DNA of 64,000 nt from Sphingopyxis sp. USTB-05 (GCF_023822045.1 NZ_CP084712.1:1054001-1118000); one strand, 5' to 3'. Shown: positions 26,767 to 36,381, counted from the stretch's first letter. The notes: generated from the letters alone by a model not told the origin. Numbers and translations: made by a program.

Positions 26767-28866
26767 ATGACCGTCCGAATGATCGCGCTTTGCAGCGCAG
26801 CCGCGCTCGCTTTCGCCACCAATCCGGCTTGGGCGGCCGATAGTGCCGAAGATGCTGCGTCGGCTGGCGGGAGCGCCGCCGACGCCGATGCGGCCGCCGC
26901 CGAGGACCCTATTGTCGTCACCGGATACACCGGGACCAAGACCGATACCGCGCTGGCGGAACTGCCGCAGCCGATCAAGGTCATCACCGCCGAACAATAT
27001 GAGGCGCAGGGCGCGATCAGCATCAGCGACACGATAAAATATGCCGCGGGCGTTGCCGCCAACCCCTATGGCCGCGACACGCGCGTCGACGGCTTCAACG
27101 TCCGCGGGCTCGACGCGTTGCAGTTCCGCGACGGCATGCGCGACGTCTTCTCCTATTATGCGTCGATCGCCTCGGACCCGTATAATTTCTCGCGGGTCGA
27201 GATCGTTCGCGGCCCGGCCTCCGTGCTGTTCGGCCAAGGGTCAATCGGCGGCCTCATCAATCTCGTCAGCAAGACGCCGGATTTTGCGACGCGCGGCGAA
27301 ATCAGTCTCGTTTACGGCAGCTATGACCGCAAGGAAGTGCTTGGCGACGTCAATGTCGCGCTCGCTGACGATCTCGCTGTCCGCTTCGTTGGCCGCGCCC
27401 GCGACGCGGGCACCTATATCGACCACGTACCCGACGACCGCGTGATGTTCGCGCCGTCGATCCGCTGGCAGCCGACCCCCGATACCGACGTCATATTGAC
27501 CGGCCTGTATCAGGAGGATGATACTGGTTCGACCTCGCAATTCCTGCCGATCGTCGGGACCTTCCGGCCCAACACGGTCGCTGGCAAGCAGCTCGATCGT
27601 TACACCTTCGTCGGCAAGGCCGGCTGGGATCGCTACGCCGGCCGTTTGCTTCAGGGCGGCGGATCGGTGACGCACCGCTTCTCAGATAATGTGAAGCTCA
27701 GCCTGAAGGCGCGCTATATCGATAGCGACCTTGAATATAATACCCACTATGCCGACAGCTATACGAACCCGGAGGATCCCTATTCGGTTTACGGCACCAG
27801 CGGTCGCATGATCGGGCTTACCGCCGACGCCAGCGACGCGCGGATGAATGTGTTTTCGACCGACAATAATCTGCAGTTCGATTTCACTACCGGCGCCAAT
27901 GTCGAGCATAAGCTGCTCGTCGGCATCGATTATAGCTGGAACAAGGTTCAGAAACGCTATGCTGGCGGCACCGAGCTCGTCGACCTCTATGACATCGATT
28001 ATGATGCGCTGCTGACCTATGATCCCAGCGGTCCCTTCACCAAGGAAAGCCAGAAGCAACTGGGCGTTTATGTCCAGGACCAAATCCGCTTCTTCGACCG
28101 CGTCTCGGTTGTACTTGGCGCGCGCCGCGACCGCGTTACCGGCTCGTCGGGCCAGAAGGACAACGCCACGACCTTCCGCGCCGGCATCATCGGCGAGATC
28201 GGTGCGGGCATCTCGCCATTCTTCAGCTATACCGAAAGCTTCCTGCCGGTCGCCGGCCGGATCGACAATGGCGACGGCACCTTTGGCGATCCCTATCGGC
28301 CGCAGACCGGCACGCAATATGAAGCGGGCATCAAGTGGCAGCCGACGCCGAATACCCTCGTCACCGCGACCGCGTTCAAGATAAAGGAACGCAATCGCGT
28401 CCTCTATCTTGCCGCGGGTGGCACCACCCAATCGGGCGAACTGAACACCAAGGGTTTCGAGATCGAAGCCAGCCATAGCCTCCCGGGCAATTTCGAACTG
28501 CTGGCCAATTACGGCTATTCGAAACTCAAATCGGAAACCAACACCAGCCTCGATTATATGCCGCGCCACACGGCGTCGATTTGGTCGACCAAGACATTCG
28601 GCCTTGCGGACGAAGCGCAGCTGCGTCTGGGCGGCGGCGTCGTCTATAGCGGCAAGAGCATCTCGACGAGCGATGTCTGGTCGATCGTCACCCCGTCGCG
28701 CACGACGGTCGATGCGCTGGCCGAGATCAACTGGAACAACTGGCGCTTCGCGGTCAACGCGACGAACCTGCTCAACAATAAATTTTTCGCGTCCTGCCTC
28801 GCGCGCGGCGATTGCTTCATCGGCGCACCGCGCAACGTGATGGGCACGATCGGCTATCGCTTCTGA
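26767..28866 (+). CDS. TonB-dependent siderophore receptor
   Basis: This 699-residue receptor has a signal peptide (MTVRMIALCSAAALAFATNPAWA). The start at 26767 is preceded by AAAAAGGGA. It is the compact, FhuA/FcuA-like siderophore class: TonB-box region DPIVVTGYTGTKTDTALAELPQPIKVI, plug with DGFNVRGLDALQFRDGMRD and VEIVRGPASVLFGQGSIGGLIN, and a C-terminal YRF. The Fur-like site before it and the PepSY-type genes after it support iron-siderophore import. The siderophore is not determined. Confidence 0.93.
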   Translation: MTVRMIALCSAAALAFATNPAWAADSAEDAASAGGSAADADAAAAEDPIVVTGYTGTKTDTALAELPQPIKVITAEQYEAQGAISISDTIKYAAGVAANPYGRDTRVDGFNVRGLDALQFRDGMRDVFSYYASIASDPYNFSRVEIVRGPASVLFGQGSIGGLINLVSKTPDFATRGEISLVYGSYDRKEVLGDVNVALADDLAVRFVGRARDAGTYIDHVPDDRVMFAPSIRWQPTPDTDVILTGLYQEDDTGSTSQFLPIVGTFRPNTVAGKQLDRYTFVGKAGWDRYAGRLLQGGGSVTHRFSDNVKLSLKARYIDSDLEYNTHYADSYTNPEDPYSVYGTSGRMIGLTADASDARMNVFSTDNNLQFDFTTGANVEHKLLVGIDYSWNKVQKRYAGGTELVDLYDIDYDALLTYDPSGPFTKESQKQLGVYVQDQIRFFDRVSVVLGARRDRVTGSSGQKDNATTFRAGIIGEIGAGISPFFSYTESFLPVAGRIDNGDGTFGDPYRPQTGTQYEAGIKWQPTPNTLVTATAFKIKERNRVLYLAAGGTTQSGELNTKGFEIEASHSLPGNFELLANYGYSKLKSETNTSLDYMPRHTASIWSTKTFGLADEAQLRLGGGVVYSGKSISTSDVWSIVTPSRTTVDALAEINWNNWRFAVNATNLLNNKFFASCLARGDCFIGAPRNVMGTIGYRF

Positions 28867-28875
28867 GTGCGGGCT

Positions 28876-28894
28876 ATTGCGAGTCACTCGCAAT
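28876..28894. promoter_or_regulatory. Fur-like palindrome between TBDR and DUF3649 gene
   Basis: ATTGCGAG-TCA-CTCGCAAT, a perfect 8-bp inverted repeat with a 3-base centre, 9 bp after the receptor stop and 17 bp before the DUF3649 start. It suggests that the downstream membrane genes have their own iron-responsive control. Confidence 0.65.
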
Positions 28895-28911
28895 GTTGCG
28901 ATAGGGACGCC

Positions 28912-29220
28912 ATGAGCAGGGCGGTTGATATTTTACACGGTGGAAGGTGGCGCGATATTGCGGCACGTGTGCTGGCTGCGGTGCCGCTCAACTATGCGGT
29001 GACCAGTGCGCTGACCATGCTGATCGCGCGGCTTTTGCCCGGCGGCGCCCAGCAGGCGTCGGTAGGTGCGACGCTGATGTCCTTCCTTATCTTCGCCGGC
29101 CTTGCGATGACCGCATTCGCCGTACGCTCGGTTTCGCGGCTGTGGGCCGGGTTGATCGCGACTGGCGTGATTGCGGCGCTGGCCGACTGGTGCCTTATTG
29201 ACTGGGGAGGCCGCCTGTGA
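28912..29220 (+). CDS. DUF3649-type small membrane protein of the siderophore locus
   Basis: This 102-residue protein has three hydrophobic segments (about 20-45, 48-70, 75-95). The start at 28912 follows ATAGGGACG. The order DUF3649, PepSY protein, DUF3325 after a siderophore receptor is a recurring iron-uptake arrangement in proteobacteria. The three proteins probably work together at the inner membrane, perhaps in reductive iron release, which is not proven. The stop overlaps the GTG start of the PepSY gene by 4 bp. Confidence 0.78.
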   Translation: MSRAVDILHGGRWRDIAARVLAAVPLNYAVTSALTMLIARLLPGGAQQASVGATLMSFLIFAGLAMTAFAVRSVSRLWAGLIATGVIAALADWCLIDWGGRL

Positions 29221-30779
29221 AGAACGGCTTTCGGCAATCGATGGCGTGGCTTCACACCTGGACCGGGTTGTTGCTCGGCTGGCTGCTTTTTGCGATCTTC
29301 GTCACGGGTACCTCCTCCTATTTTCAGGAAGAGATTACCGCGTGGATGACGCCCGAGATCCGCAGCGTTCCAGCGGACGGCCCGACACGCTTCGCCGCGG
29401 CGACGCGTTGGCTCGAACGCGAAGTACCGGGGGCCAGCGAATGGTCGGTGTATTCAGCGGGCAAGCGCGCCGCGGGCCTGCAACTCTATTGGGTCAACGG
29501 CCCCGATGCACCGGCGGATGCGCCGACAGATGCACGCCTCGACGGGGCCGGACGTAAGGCGGACGCACGCGAAACAGCAGGCGGGGATTTCCTCTACCGC
29601 TTCCACTACAACCTTCATTATATCAACTGGTACTGGGCCCGTTGGATCGTTGGGATCGCTGCGATGGCGATGCTCGTTGCGATCTTCTCTGGCATCGTCA
29701 CGCACAAGAAGATCATCGCCGACTTCTTCCTGCTTCGTCTAGGCAAGGGCCAGCGGAGTTGGCTCGATGCCCATAACGCGTCGAGCGTGCTGTTCCTGCC
29801 GTTCATCCTGATGATCACCTATACCGGCCTGGTAAGCCTTGCGACGCACTATATGCCGTGGGGGATCGCCGCCAACTATGCGAACGAAGAGAAATTCTTC
29901 GAGGCGACCTTTCCTTGGCCGGCTCCCGCCGAAAAGGTAGGGCCAGCGCCGCTGATCGCTGTCGCGCCGCTGGTCGAGCACGCCGAGCGCACATGGGGCG
30001 CCGGCGCCGGAAGCGTGCGCATCCTCAATCCAGGCGACCGGACGGCACAAGTCATCGTGTCGACCGCCCCCGACGCGAGCATGTCGGTCCGGCCGCGGTC
30101 CATGACGTTCGACGGCGTGACCGGGAAGCTGATTTCCGCGCACAATCCGTCGGGCGCCGCGACGGCGACCGAAGGCACTATGATCGGCCTGCACGCTGGC
30201 CGCTTCGCCAGCGGGGTGCTGCGCACCCTCTATTTCCTATCGGGCGTTGCGGGCTGCGTCATGGTCGCCTCGGGCCTGATCCTGTGGACGGTCAAGCGGC
30301 GCGCAAAGCTGCCCGATCCCGATCGGCCGCATTTCGGATTTCGCCTTGTCGAAAAACTTAACATCGGCGCGATTGGCGGACTGCCCCTCGGGATGGCCAT
30401 CTATTTCCTCGCCAACCGCCTTTTGCCCGTCGAGGGGGCAGGGCGAAGCGATCGTGAGATCGCCGCACTTTTCATCGCATGGGGCGGCGTATTCGTCTGG
30501 GCGGCGGTCCGTCCATCGGCGCGCGCGTGGATCGAGGTTCTCGCGGTGACCGCCGCTGCATTCGCATTGGTGCCGGTCGTCAGCGCGCTCACGACCGATC
30601 GCTCGCTGATCGCCAGCTTGGCCAACGGCGACATGGTCTTTGCCGGTTTCGACCTGTCGATGCTGTTGGTCGCGGCCGGCTTTGGCTGGGCAGCCGCGAA
30701 GGCGAAACGCCGCGCGACAAGCCCGAAGGCGGGCGTGCGCAAGCGCACGGCCGGGTCGCCGGTGACCGAAGCCGCATGA
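29217..30779 (+). CDS. PepSY-associated transmembrane protein, siderophore/iron reduction type
   Basis: This 520-residue inner-membrane protein starts with GTG at 29217 (GTGA overlap). It opens with SMAWLHTWTGLLLGWLLFAIFVTGT, the typical first helix of PepSY_TM proteins. A large periplasmic segment follows, then helices near 140-165, 190-210, 335-355 and a C-terminal bundle. Conserved histidines in HTW, HYNLHYI and DAHNASS could bind haem. FhuF/PepSY-type proteins are linked to reduction of ferric siderophores; for this one that is inference from family and context. It overlaps the next gene by 4 bp. Confidence 0.85.
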   Translation: MKNGFRQSMAWLHTWTGLLLGWLLFAIFVTGTSSYFQEEITAWMTPEIRSVPADGPTRFAAATRWLEREVPGASEWSVYSAGKRAAGLQLYWVNGPDAPADAPTDARLDGAGRKADARETAGGDFLYRFHYNLHYINWYWARWIVGIAAMAMLVAIFSGIVTHKKIIADFFLLRLGKGQRSWLDAHNASSVLFLPFILMITYTGLVSLATHYMPWGIAANYANEEKFFEATFPWPAPAEKVGPAPLIAVAPLVEHAERTWGAGAGSVRILNPGDRTAQVIVSTAPDASMSVRPRSMTFDGVTGKLISAHNPSGAATATEGTMIGLHAGRFASGVLRTLYFLSGVAGCVMVASGLILWTVKRRAKLPDPDRPHFGFRLVEKLNIGAIGGLPLGMAIYFLANRLLPVEGAGRSDREIAALFIAWGGVFVWAAVRPSARAWIEVLAVTAAAFALVPVVSALTTDRSLIASLANGDMVFAGFDLSMLLVAAGFGWAAAKAKRRATSPKAGVRKRTAGSPVTEAA

Positions 30780-31063
30780 CCCATTTGCTGCTCCTGTTCC
30801 TTGCGACCCTGGGCTTCGCGCTTCTGTGCGTTTCGCGCGCGCGGCATCAACGCGATCTGATCGGCCGCAAGCTTTCCGAACGGACGACGGATTTTGCACG
30901 CTGGTGCGGTGTCGCGATCCTGGCCCTCGCATATCTGCTCGCCGGATATCGTTTCGGATGGGCAGTCGGAACGCTGGAATGGCTGGGCCTGTCGAGCATA
31001 GGCGCGGTGCTGACGATGGCGATGCTTTCGCACCGTTCGGGGCAGAATTCGTCGCCGCGCTGA
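30776..31063 (+). CDS. DUF3325 small membrane protein of the siderophore locus
   Basis: This 95-residue protein has three membrane segments (about 1-18, 45-62, 65-85), with a conserved basic stretch SRARHQRDL between the first and second. The ATG overlaps the PepSY stop (ATGA). DUF3325 proteins accompany PepSY proteins in siderophore loci; the function is unknown. It ends 4 bp from the end of the convergent nrtR gene. Confidence 0.8.
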   Translation: MTHLLLLFLATLGFALLCVSRARHQRDLIGRKLSERTTDFARWCGVAILALAYLLAGYRFGWAVGTLEWLGLSSIGAVLTMAMLSHRSGQNSSPR

Positions 31064-31067
31064 CGCC

Positions 31068-31718
31068 TCAGGACTTGACCCGGAACAGTTCCGCGGGGCG
31101 AAAGGCGCCGCCTGCTTCGCGCTCGCCCGTGCCTTCGATCCAGCCCTTGTCGAGCATGCGGCGACGGAAGGCCGGCTTGTTGAGCTGAATGCCGAGGATC
31201 GCCTCGTGAACGTCCTGCAGGGCGCGAAGCGTGAAGCGCTGCGGAAGGAGCGCAAAGGCAATTGGGGAATAGTCCAGCTTGCCGCGCAGGCGCGTTACGG
31301 CATGATCGACGATCGCATCATGGTCGAAGGCAAGTTTCGGGATGGCGTCGATGGGCGCCAGCATCAGATCGTCCCGGCCCGGCAAGGCAGCCGCGAGTTC
31401 GTCGGCGGGAAGCAGAGCAAAATAAGCGATGGTGACGATCCGCATCCGGGGGTCGCGGGCCGGATCGCCAAAGCTGTAAAGCTGTTCCAGCCAGGCATCC
31501 GAAAGGCCCGCCTTGTCGGCAAGGATGCGCTTTGCCGCGTCGTCGAGGCTTTCCGCCACCCCGACGAAACCGCCTGGAAGCGCGTGAACGCCTTTGTGCG
31601 GTGCTTCACCGCGTCGTTGCAGCAAAACCCTCAAATCGCCGTTCGCGACCGTCATCAGGACAAGGTCGACGGTAACCGCGAGAGGCGGGAAAGCCGCAGG
31701 ATCATAGGTTTCGGACAT
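31068..31718 (-). CDS. nrtR: NrtR-type Nudix-domain transcriptional regulator of NAD metabolism
   Basis: This 216-residue protein has an N-terminal Nudix-like domain (about 10-140, with LQRRGEAPHKGVHALPGGFVGVAESLDDAA) and a C-terminal winged-helix domain (about 150-216, with FTLRALQDVHEAILG and NKPAFRRRML). The Nudix box is imperfect: the REVxEE core reads AKRILADKAG, so hydrolysis is likely lost, as in NrtR regulators that sense ADP-ribose. It is divergent from NadM-Nudix and a nicotinamide phosphoribosyltransferase, the classical NrtR neighbourhood, and a palindrome lies in the shared promoter. Confidence 0.88.
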   Translation of the reverse strand: MSETYDPAAFPPLAVTVDLVLMTVANGDLRVLLQRRGEAPHKGVHALPGGFVGVAESLDDAAKRILADKAGLSDAWLEQLYSFGDPARDPRMRIVTIAYFALLPADELAAALPGRDDLMLAPIDAIPKLAFDHDAIVDHAVTRLRGKLDYSPIAFALLPQRFTLRALQDVHEAILGIQLNKPAFRRRMLDKGWIEGTGEREAGGAFRPAELFRVKS

Positions 31719-31724
31719 GGCGCA

Positions 31725-31764
31725 AACTTATATCTTGACTAGATATATGTCAAATGCATATAAG
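31725..31764. promoter_or_regulatory. NrtR operator within divergent promoters
   Basis: A perfect 7-bp palindrome TATATCT-TGACT-AGATATA lies at 31729-31747. On the plus strand -35 TTGACT (31735-31740) is followed after 18 bases by TATAAG (31759-31764). On the minus strand TTGACA (31748-31753) is followed after 17 bases by TAAGTT (31725-31730). Bound repressor would block both nrtR and nadM transcription. Confidence 0.75.
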
Positions 31765-31819
31765 TGAGTCGTGCCGGGGAGTCCGGCACATGAAATTCAG
31801 GTCGAGGGAGTCTCGCGTG

Positions 31820-32884
31820 ATGGAAAAGGCAGATTTCGGTGTCTTCATCGGACGCTTTCAGCCGCTGCATATCGGGCATGAGCATGTCATCCGGCAGGCG
31901 TTGGAACAGGTCGGCCGGCTGATCATCCTCGTCGGTTCGGCGAACGTCGCGCGCGACCCACGCAATCCCTTCACCTTCGACGAGCGGGCCGCGATGCTGC
32001 GCGCCGCCTTTCGTCACGAAATGGCCGAGGAACGGCTGATCGTCGAACCGCTCGACGATCATCTCTATTCGGACACCGCCTGGGTGACCGAGGTGCAGCG
32101 CCGCGTGAACCGCATCATCCTCGACGTCGGGAACGGCCACGGCTTTGGCAGTCACGGGCTTTCCGACTTTAAGGTTGCGCTGACGGGCTATGGCAAGGAC
32201 GCCTCTTCCTATTATCTCCGCCTGTTTCCCGAGTGGGACAATATCCAGATCGACAGCCAATATGGCACCTTCAGCTCGACCGACGTGCGGCGGCGCTATT
32301 TCCAGCGCATCCCCGAAATGCCGGCATCGATCCTGACGGCCGACGTCGCGGCCTGGCTCGATGCGTTCAAGCTCGGCGAGACGTTCCGCACGCTGCTCGA
32401 AGAGAGCGAATATCTTGCGGCATATCCCGCGCAATGGGGCAAAGGGCCGTTCGTCACCGCCGACGCGGTGGTCGTGCAGTCGGGGCATATATTGCTCGTC
32501 GAACGCGGACGACTGCCTGGCAAGGGGCTGCTCGCGCTGCCTGGCGGCTTCGTCGATGCGGGCGAGCGCATCCGCGACGCCGCGATCCGCGAACTGCGCG
32601 AGGAGACGGGGATAAGCGACGGCAAGGGGCAGATCCCGCCCGCAATGCTGGGCAGCTTCATCGAGGATCATCGCACACGCGTGTTCGATGCGCCGAACCG
32701 GTCCTTGCGCGGCCGGGTGATCACCCACGCCTATCTGTTCCGCCTGCCGGAGCGTCGCAAACTGTTCGCTGTGAAGGGCGGCGACGATGCAGCGCATGCG
32801 CGCTGGTACCGGCTCGGCGATCTCAGCCCCGAGATGTTTTTCGAAGACCATTGGTCGATCATCGAAGAAATGGCCGACCTGTAA
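31820..32884 (+). CDS. Bifunctional nicotinamide-nucleotide adenylyltransferase/Nudix hydrolase
   Basis: This 354-residue NadM-Nudix fusion starts at 31820 (MEKADFG) after GAGGGAG; the longer ORF start has no ribosome site. The N-terminal adenylyltransferase (about 1-170) carries GRFQPLHIGH (HxGH) and the SSTDVRRR motif. The C-terminal Nudix domain (about 205-345) has a complete Nudix box, GGFVDAGERIRDAA followed by RELREETG. It makes NAD from NMN and ATP and probably hydrolyses ADP-ribose, which links it to the ligand sensed by NrtR. The next gene, 52 bp downstream, supplies NMN. Confidence 0.92.
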   Translation: MEKADFGVFIGRFQPLHIGHEHVIRQALEQVGRLIILVGSANVARDPRNPFTFDERAAMLRAAFRHEMAEERLIVEPLDDHLYSDTAWVTEVQRRVNRIILDVGNGHGFGSHGLSDFKVALTGYGKDASSYYLRLFPEWDNIQIDSQYGTFSSTDVRRRYFQRIPEMPASILTADVAAWLDAFKLGETFRTLLEESEYLAAYPAQWGKGPFVTADAVVVQSGHILLVERGRLPGKGLLALPGGFVDAGERIRDAAIRELREETGISDGKGQIPPAMLGSFIEDHRTRVFDAPNRSLRGRVITHAYLFRLPERRKLFAVKGGDDAAHARWYRLGDLSPEMFFEDHWSIIEEMADL

Positions 32885-32936
32885 TCCGCGGCAGGGGAGT
32901 CCTGCCGAACCCAAGCGAATGTGAGGAGTTCACATC

Positions 32937-34322
32937 ATGAAAAACCTGATCCTGGCGACCGACAGCTACAAGCAGAGCCACTTTCTGCAATATCCGCCCG
33001 AGGCGCGCGTAATCAGCGCCTATGTCGAGGCGCGGCCAAACCCCTTTTCCGAAGAGATTGTCTTTCTGGGTCTCCAGCCGCTGCTGGTCGACTATTTCAG
33101 CCAGCCGATCAACGCGGCGGATATCGACGAGGCCGAGGCGATCTGCATCGCGCACGGCGTTCCGTTCAACCGTGCGGGGTGGGAGGCGATCGTCGCCGAT
33201 CATGGCGGTTATCTGCCGCTGGAGATCAAGGCGCTGCCCGAAGGCGCGATCGTGCCCGCGGGCGTGCCGCTGGTACAGCTCGAAAATACCGACCCGCGCA
33301 TGCCCTGGCTGACGACCTTCATAGAGACGGCAATGCTGCGTGCGATCTGGTATCCGACGACGGTCGCGACGCTGAGCTGGAAGTGCAAACAGGTGATCCG
33401 CGCGGGGCTCGAAAAGACGTCCGACGATGTGGAGGGCCAGCTTCCCTTCAAGCTCCACGATTTCGGCGCGCGCGGGGTTTCTTCCGCCGAAAGTGCGGGT
33501 CTGGGTGGGCTCGCACATCTCGTCAATTTCCAGGGCACCGACACGATGGAGGCGCTGGTCGCGGCGCGGCGCTACTATGGCGCCGACATGGCGGGCTTTT
33601 CTATTCCCGCCGCCGAGCACAGTACAATGACGAGCTGGGGCCGCGACCGTGAAGAGGATGCCTATCGCAACATGCTCGACCGGTTCGAAGGCGAGGGACG
33701 CATCGTCGCGGTCGTCTCCGACAGCTATGATCTCGATACGGCGGTCACCGACATCTGGGGCGGCAGCTTGCGCGAGAAGGTGCTGGGGCGCGCGGGCACG
33801 CTGGTCGTACGGCCCGACAGCGGCGATCCGATCGAAACGCCGCTGCGCACGGTGAAAACGCTGTGGGAAAAGTTTGGCGGCCATGTGAACGGCAAGGGCT
33901 ATCGCGTCCTCGATCCGCATGTCCGCGTGATCCAGGGCGACGGAATGACCGTCGACAGCATCGGCCGGCTTGTTCAGCGGATGATCGAGGAAGGTTTCGC
34001 GATCGACAATATCGCTTTCGGCATGGGCGGCGGGATGCTGCAGCACGTCAACCGCGACACGCTGCGCTTCGCGATGAAGGCGAATGCGATGCTGGGCAGC
34101 GACGGCGTGTGGCACGATGTCTTCAAGATGCCGAGTACCGATCCGGGCAAGGCGAGCAAGGCCGGACGGCAGGCCGTCGTGCTGAAGGACGGCCGGATGG
34201 CCGCAGCGCGGCTCGACAGCGTCGCGGTGGGCGAAGATCTGCTGGTGCCGGTATGGCGGAATGGCGAACTACTCGTCCGCCACGACTTCGACGCGGTGCG
34301 GAAGCGGTCCGAAGGCAGGTGA
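32937..34322 (+). CDS. nadV: Nicotinamide phosphoribosyltransferase (NadV/NAMPT type)
   Basis: This 461-residue protein makes NMN from nicotinamide and PRPP. It starts LATDSYKQSHFLQYP as in NAMPT. The phosphorylated-histidine motif is AAEHSTMTSWG near 227, the phosphoribosyl motif is near 300 (RPDSGDPIETP) and the glycine-rich FGMGGGMLQ near 360. A GTGAGGAG ribosome site precedes the ATG. With NadM-Nudix it forms a two-step salvage route nicotinamide-NMN-NAD under NrtR control. Annotation as nicotinate phosphoribosyltransferase is common for this family but the features are of the NAMPT branch. Confidence 0.9.
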   Translation: MKNLILATDSYKQSHFLQYPPEARVISAYVEARPNPFSEEIVFLGLQPLLVDYFSQPINAADIDEAEAICIAHGVPFNRAGWEAIVADHGGYLPLEIKALPEGAIVPAGVPLVQLENTDPRMPWLTTFIETAMLRAIWYPTTVATLSWKCKQVIRAGLEKTSDDVEGQLPFKLHDFGARGVSSAESAGLGGLAHLVNFQGTDTMEALVAARRYYGADMAGFSIPAAEHSTMTSWGRDREEDAYRNMLDRFEGEGRIVAVVSDSYDLDTAVTDIWGGSLREKVLGRAGTLVVRPDSGDPIETPLRTVKTLWEKFGGHVNGKGYRVLDPHVRVIQGDGMTVDSIGRLVQRMIEEGFAIDNIAFGMGGGMLQHVNRDTLRFAMKANAMLGSDGVWHDVFKMPSTDPGKASKAGRQAVVLKDGRMAAARLDSVAVGEDLLVPVWRNGELLVRHDFDAVRKRSEGR

Positions 34323-34404
34323 TGGCCGACCCGCCGGTAAATCCTCTGCTCCGGCTTCGCGTCCGGGTGGGCCCGATCCGGGGCGCTACTCGGTTATTGA
34401 TCGA

Positions 34405-34686
34405 TCAACCGATCGTCTGGCTCCGATACCGTTTGAGTTTGGTGACGCGAAGGCCGGGAAGTCCGGCACGATCGAGCGATCGCCGCCAGTCGGCGATTTC
34501 CTCGGAGCTCAGCCGGTATCTTTCGCGGGCGTCCTGCAGACTCAGCAATCCGCCATCGATCGCAGCCAGCACTTCGGCCTTGCGGCGGCTGACCCAATAG
34601 GTCGTGGCGGACGACGGCAAGTCGTCGATCGTCAATGGCCCCAGCGGCCCCATGACCGAGGACGGCCTTCCATGATATTCGAGCAC
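34405..34686 (-). CDS. sciP: SciP-like DUF1153 protein, CtrA-pathway regulator
   Basis: This 93-residue protein matches SciP: the N-terminal region has GPLGPLTIDDLPSS, then TTYWVSRRKAEVLAAIDGGLLS and a helical segment DARERYRLSSEEIADWRR. In Caulobacter SciP is a small DNA/CtrA-binding protein that inhibits CtrA-activated genes in G1. It is well conserved in alphaproteobacteria. It stands alone here, 83 bp after and convergent with nadV; the overlapping long plus-strand ORF is a shadow. Function in this organism is inferred from family. Confidence 0.9.
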   Translation of the reverse strand: MLEYHGRPSSVMGPLGPLTIDDLPSSATTYWVSRRKAEVLAAIDGGLLSLQDARERYRLSSEEIADWRRSLDRAGLPGLRVTKLKRYRSQTIG

Positions 34687-34824
34687 CGCGAACTCTCCAT
34701 TCGCGCGGCTGGCGCCGCTTTGTGTGCCCCCCGCGCAAAACCTGCGCCACGAGGGTTAACAAATGGTTGCGAATGCGGTGAGATGAGGCAGGCGGCCGGG
34801 CATCGGATGCCCGGCCGACGTTGC

Positions 34825-36381
34825 TCAGGCCCGGATAAGGTGGTCGAACGCCGAAAGTCCGGCCTTCGATCCTTCGCCCATCGCTATGACGATCTGCTTA
34901 TAGGGCACGGTCGTCACGTCGCCGGCGGCGAAGATGCCGGGCTGGCTCGTCGCGCCGCGCGCGTCGACCTCGATCTCGCCACGGTCGCTGAGCGCCACGG
35001 CGCTGCCCAGCCATTCGGTGTTCGGAATGAGGCCGATCTGGACGAAGATGCCGTCGAGTTCGACGAGGTGCTCCTCATCCTTGTTGCGGTCGCGATAGCG
35101 CAGGCCGACGACCTTTTCGCCATTGCCGAGCACCTCGGTGGTGAGCGCCGACGTAATGATCGTGACGTTCGGCAGGCTGCGGAGCTTCGTCTGGAGCACC
35201 GCGTCGGCGCGAAGTTGGCCGTCGAACTCGATCAACGTCACATGCGCGACGAGTCCGGCCAGATCGATCGCCGCCTCGACACCCGAATTTCCGCCGCCGA
35301 TCACCGCGACGCGCTTACCCTTGAACAGCGGACCGTCGCAATGCGGGCAATAGGCCACGCCCTTGTTGCGATATTCGGCTTCGCCCGGGACGCCCATCTG
35401 GCGCCAGCGCGCGCCGGTCGACAGGATCACGGTCTTGCCCTTCACGCTCGCGCCGCTCTTCAGCTTCACTTCGTGCAGGCCGTTCGCACCGCCGGGGATC
35501 AACTCTGCGGCTTCCTGAACATTCATGACGTCGACGTCATAATCCTTCACATGTGCTTCCAGTTGCGCGGCGAGCTTCGGACCCTCGGTGTGCTGGACCG
35601 AAATGAAATTCTCGATTCCCAGCGTGTCGAGCACTTGTCCGCCGAAGCGTTCGGCGACGATGCCGGTGCGGATGCCTTTGCGTGCGGCATAGATGGCGGC
35701 TGCGGCGCCGCCGGGCCCACCGCCGACGACGAGCACGTCGAACGGCTCCTTTGCGGCGATCTTCTCGGCGGCGCGCGCGACGGCGCCGGTGTCGAGCTTG
35801 GCGACGATCTGTGCGAGGTCCATGCGGCCTTGCCCGAAGGGTTCGCCGTTCAGGAACACCGCCGGAACCGCCATGACCTTGCGGCGCTCGACCTCGTCCT
35901 GAAACAGCGCGCCGTCGATCGCGGTGTGGCGGATGTTCGGGTTCAGCGCGGCCATGATGTTGAGCGCCTGCACGACGTCGGGGCAATTCTGGCATGACAG
36001 CGAGAAGAAGGTTTCGAAGACGAAATCGCCTTCCAGCGCACGCACGGCGTCAAGCAGTTCGGCCTCTTCCTTCGGCGGGTGACCTCCGACGTGAAGCAGC
36101 GCGAGGATCAGCGAGGTGAATTCATGCCCCATCGGCAGTCCCGCGAACACGGCTTCGGCGCGGCCCTCATCGGCACGGATCGCGAAGGAGGGCCTCCGCG
36201 CGTCGTCGCCATCGAAACGCGCGGTGACGAGGTCCGACTGCGCCGCGACCTCTTCGACAAGCGCGCGCATCTCTGCCGATTTGGGCGAGGCATCGAGGCT
36301 CGCGACCAACTCGATCGGACGGCGAAGGTTGCCGAGATAGGTTTTGAGCTGGGCGGTCGTGTTGGCGTCGAGCATCGGCAT
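34825..36381 (-). CDS. ahpF: Alkyl hydroperoxide reductase subunit F
   Basis: This 518-residue flavoprotein transfers electrons from NADH to AhpC. It has an N-terminal tandem thioredoxin-like domain (about 1-195) with C-x-x-C in SCQNCPDVV, then a thioredoxin-reductase-like module with the FAD motif [14 protein letters not shown] near 215, the redox pair in YCPHCDGP near 343, and [14 protein letters not shown] near 475. Two starts are possible, 36381 (MPM) and 36375 (MLDANT, matching the enterobacterial start); the AAAGG site favours 36381. It is 120 bp downstream of ahpC, with a hairpin between. Confidence 0.95.
   Translation of the reverse strand: MPMLDANTTAQLKTYLGNLRRPIELVASLDASPKSAEMRALVEEVAAQSDLVTARFDGDDARRPSFAIRADEGRAEAVFAGLPMGHEFTSLILALLHVGGHPPKEEAELLDAVRALEGDFVFETFFSLSCQNCPDVVQALNIMAALNPNIRHTAIDGALFQDEVERRKVMAVPAVFLNGEPFGQGRMDLAQIVAKLDTGAVARAAEKIAAKEPFDVLVVGGGPGGAAAAIYAARKGIRTGIVAERFGGQVLDTLGIENFISVQHTEGPKLAAQLEAHVKDYDVDVMNVQEAAELIPGGANGLHEVKLKSGASVKGKTVILSTGARWRQMGVPGEAEYRNKGVAYCPHCDGPLFKGKRVAVIGGGNSGVEAAIDLAGLVAHVTLIEFDGQLRADAVLQTKLRSLPNVTIITSALTTEVLGNGEKVVGLRYRDRNKDEEHLVELDGIFVQIGLIPNTEWLGSAVALSDRGEIEVDARGATSQPGIFAAGDVTTVPYKQIVIAMGEGSKAGLSAFDHLIRA

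Noticed and set aside
34261..35997. 578-residue plus-strand ORF covering sciP and ahpF
   Set aside because: It runs antisense through two clear genes and starts inside nadV; composition is repetitive Arg/Ala/Asp typical of shadow frames.
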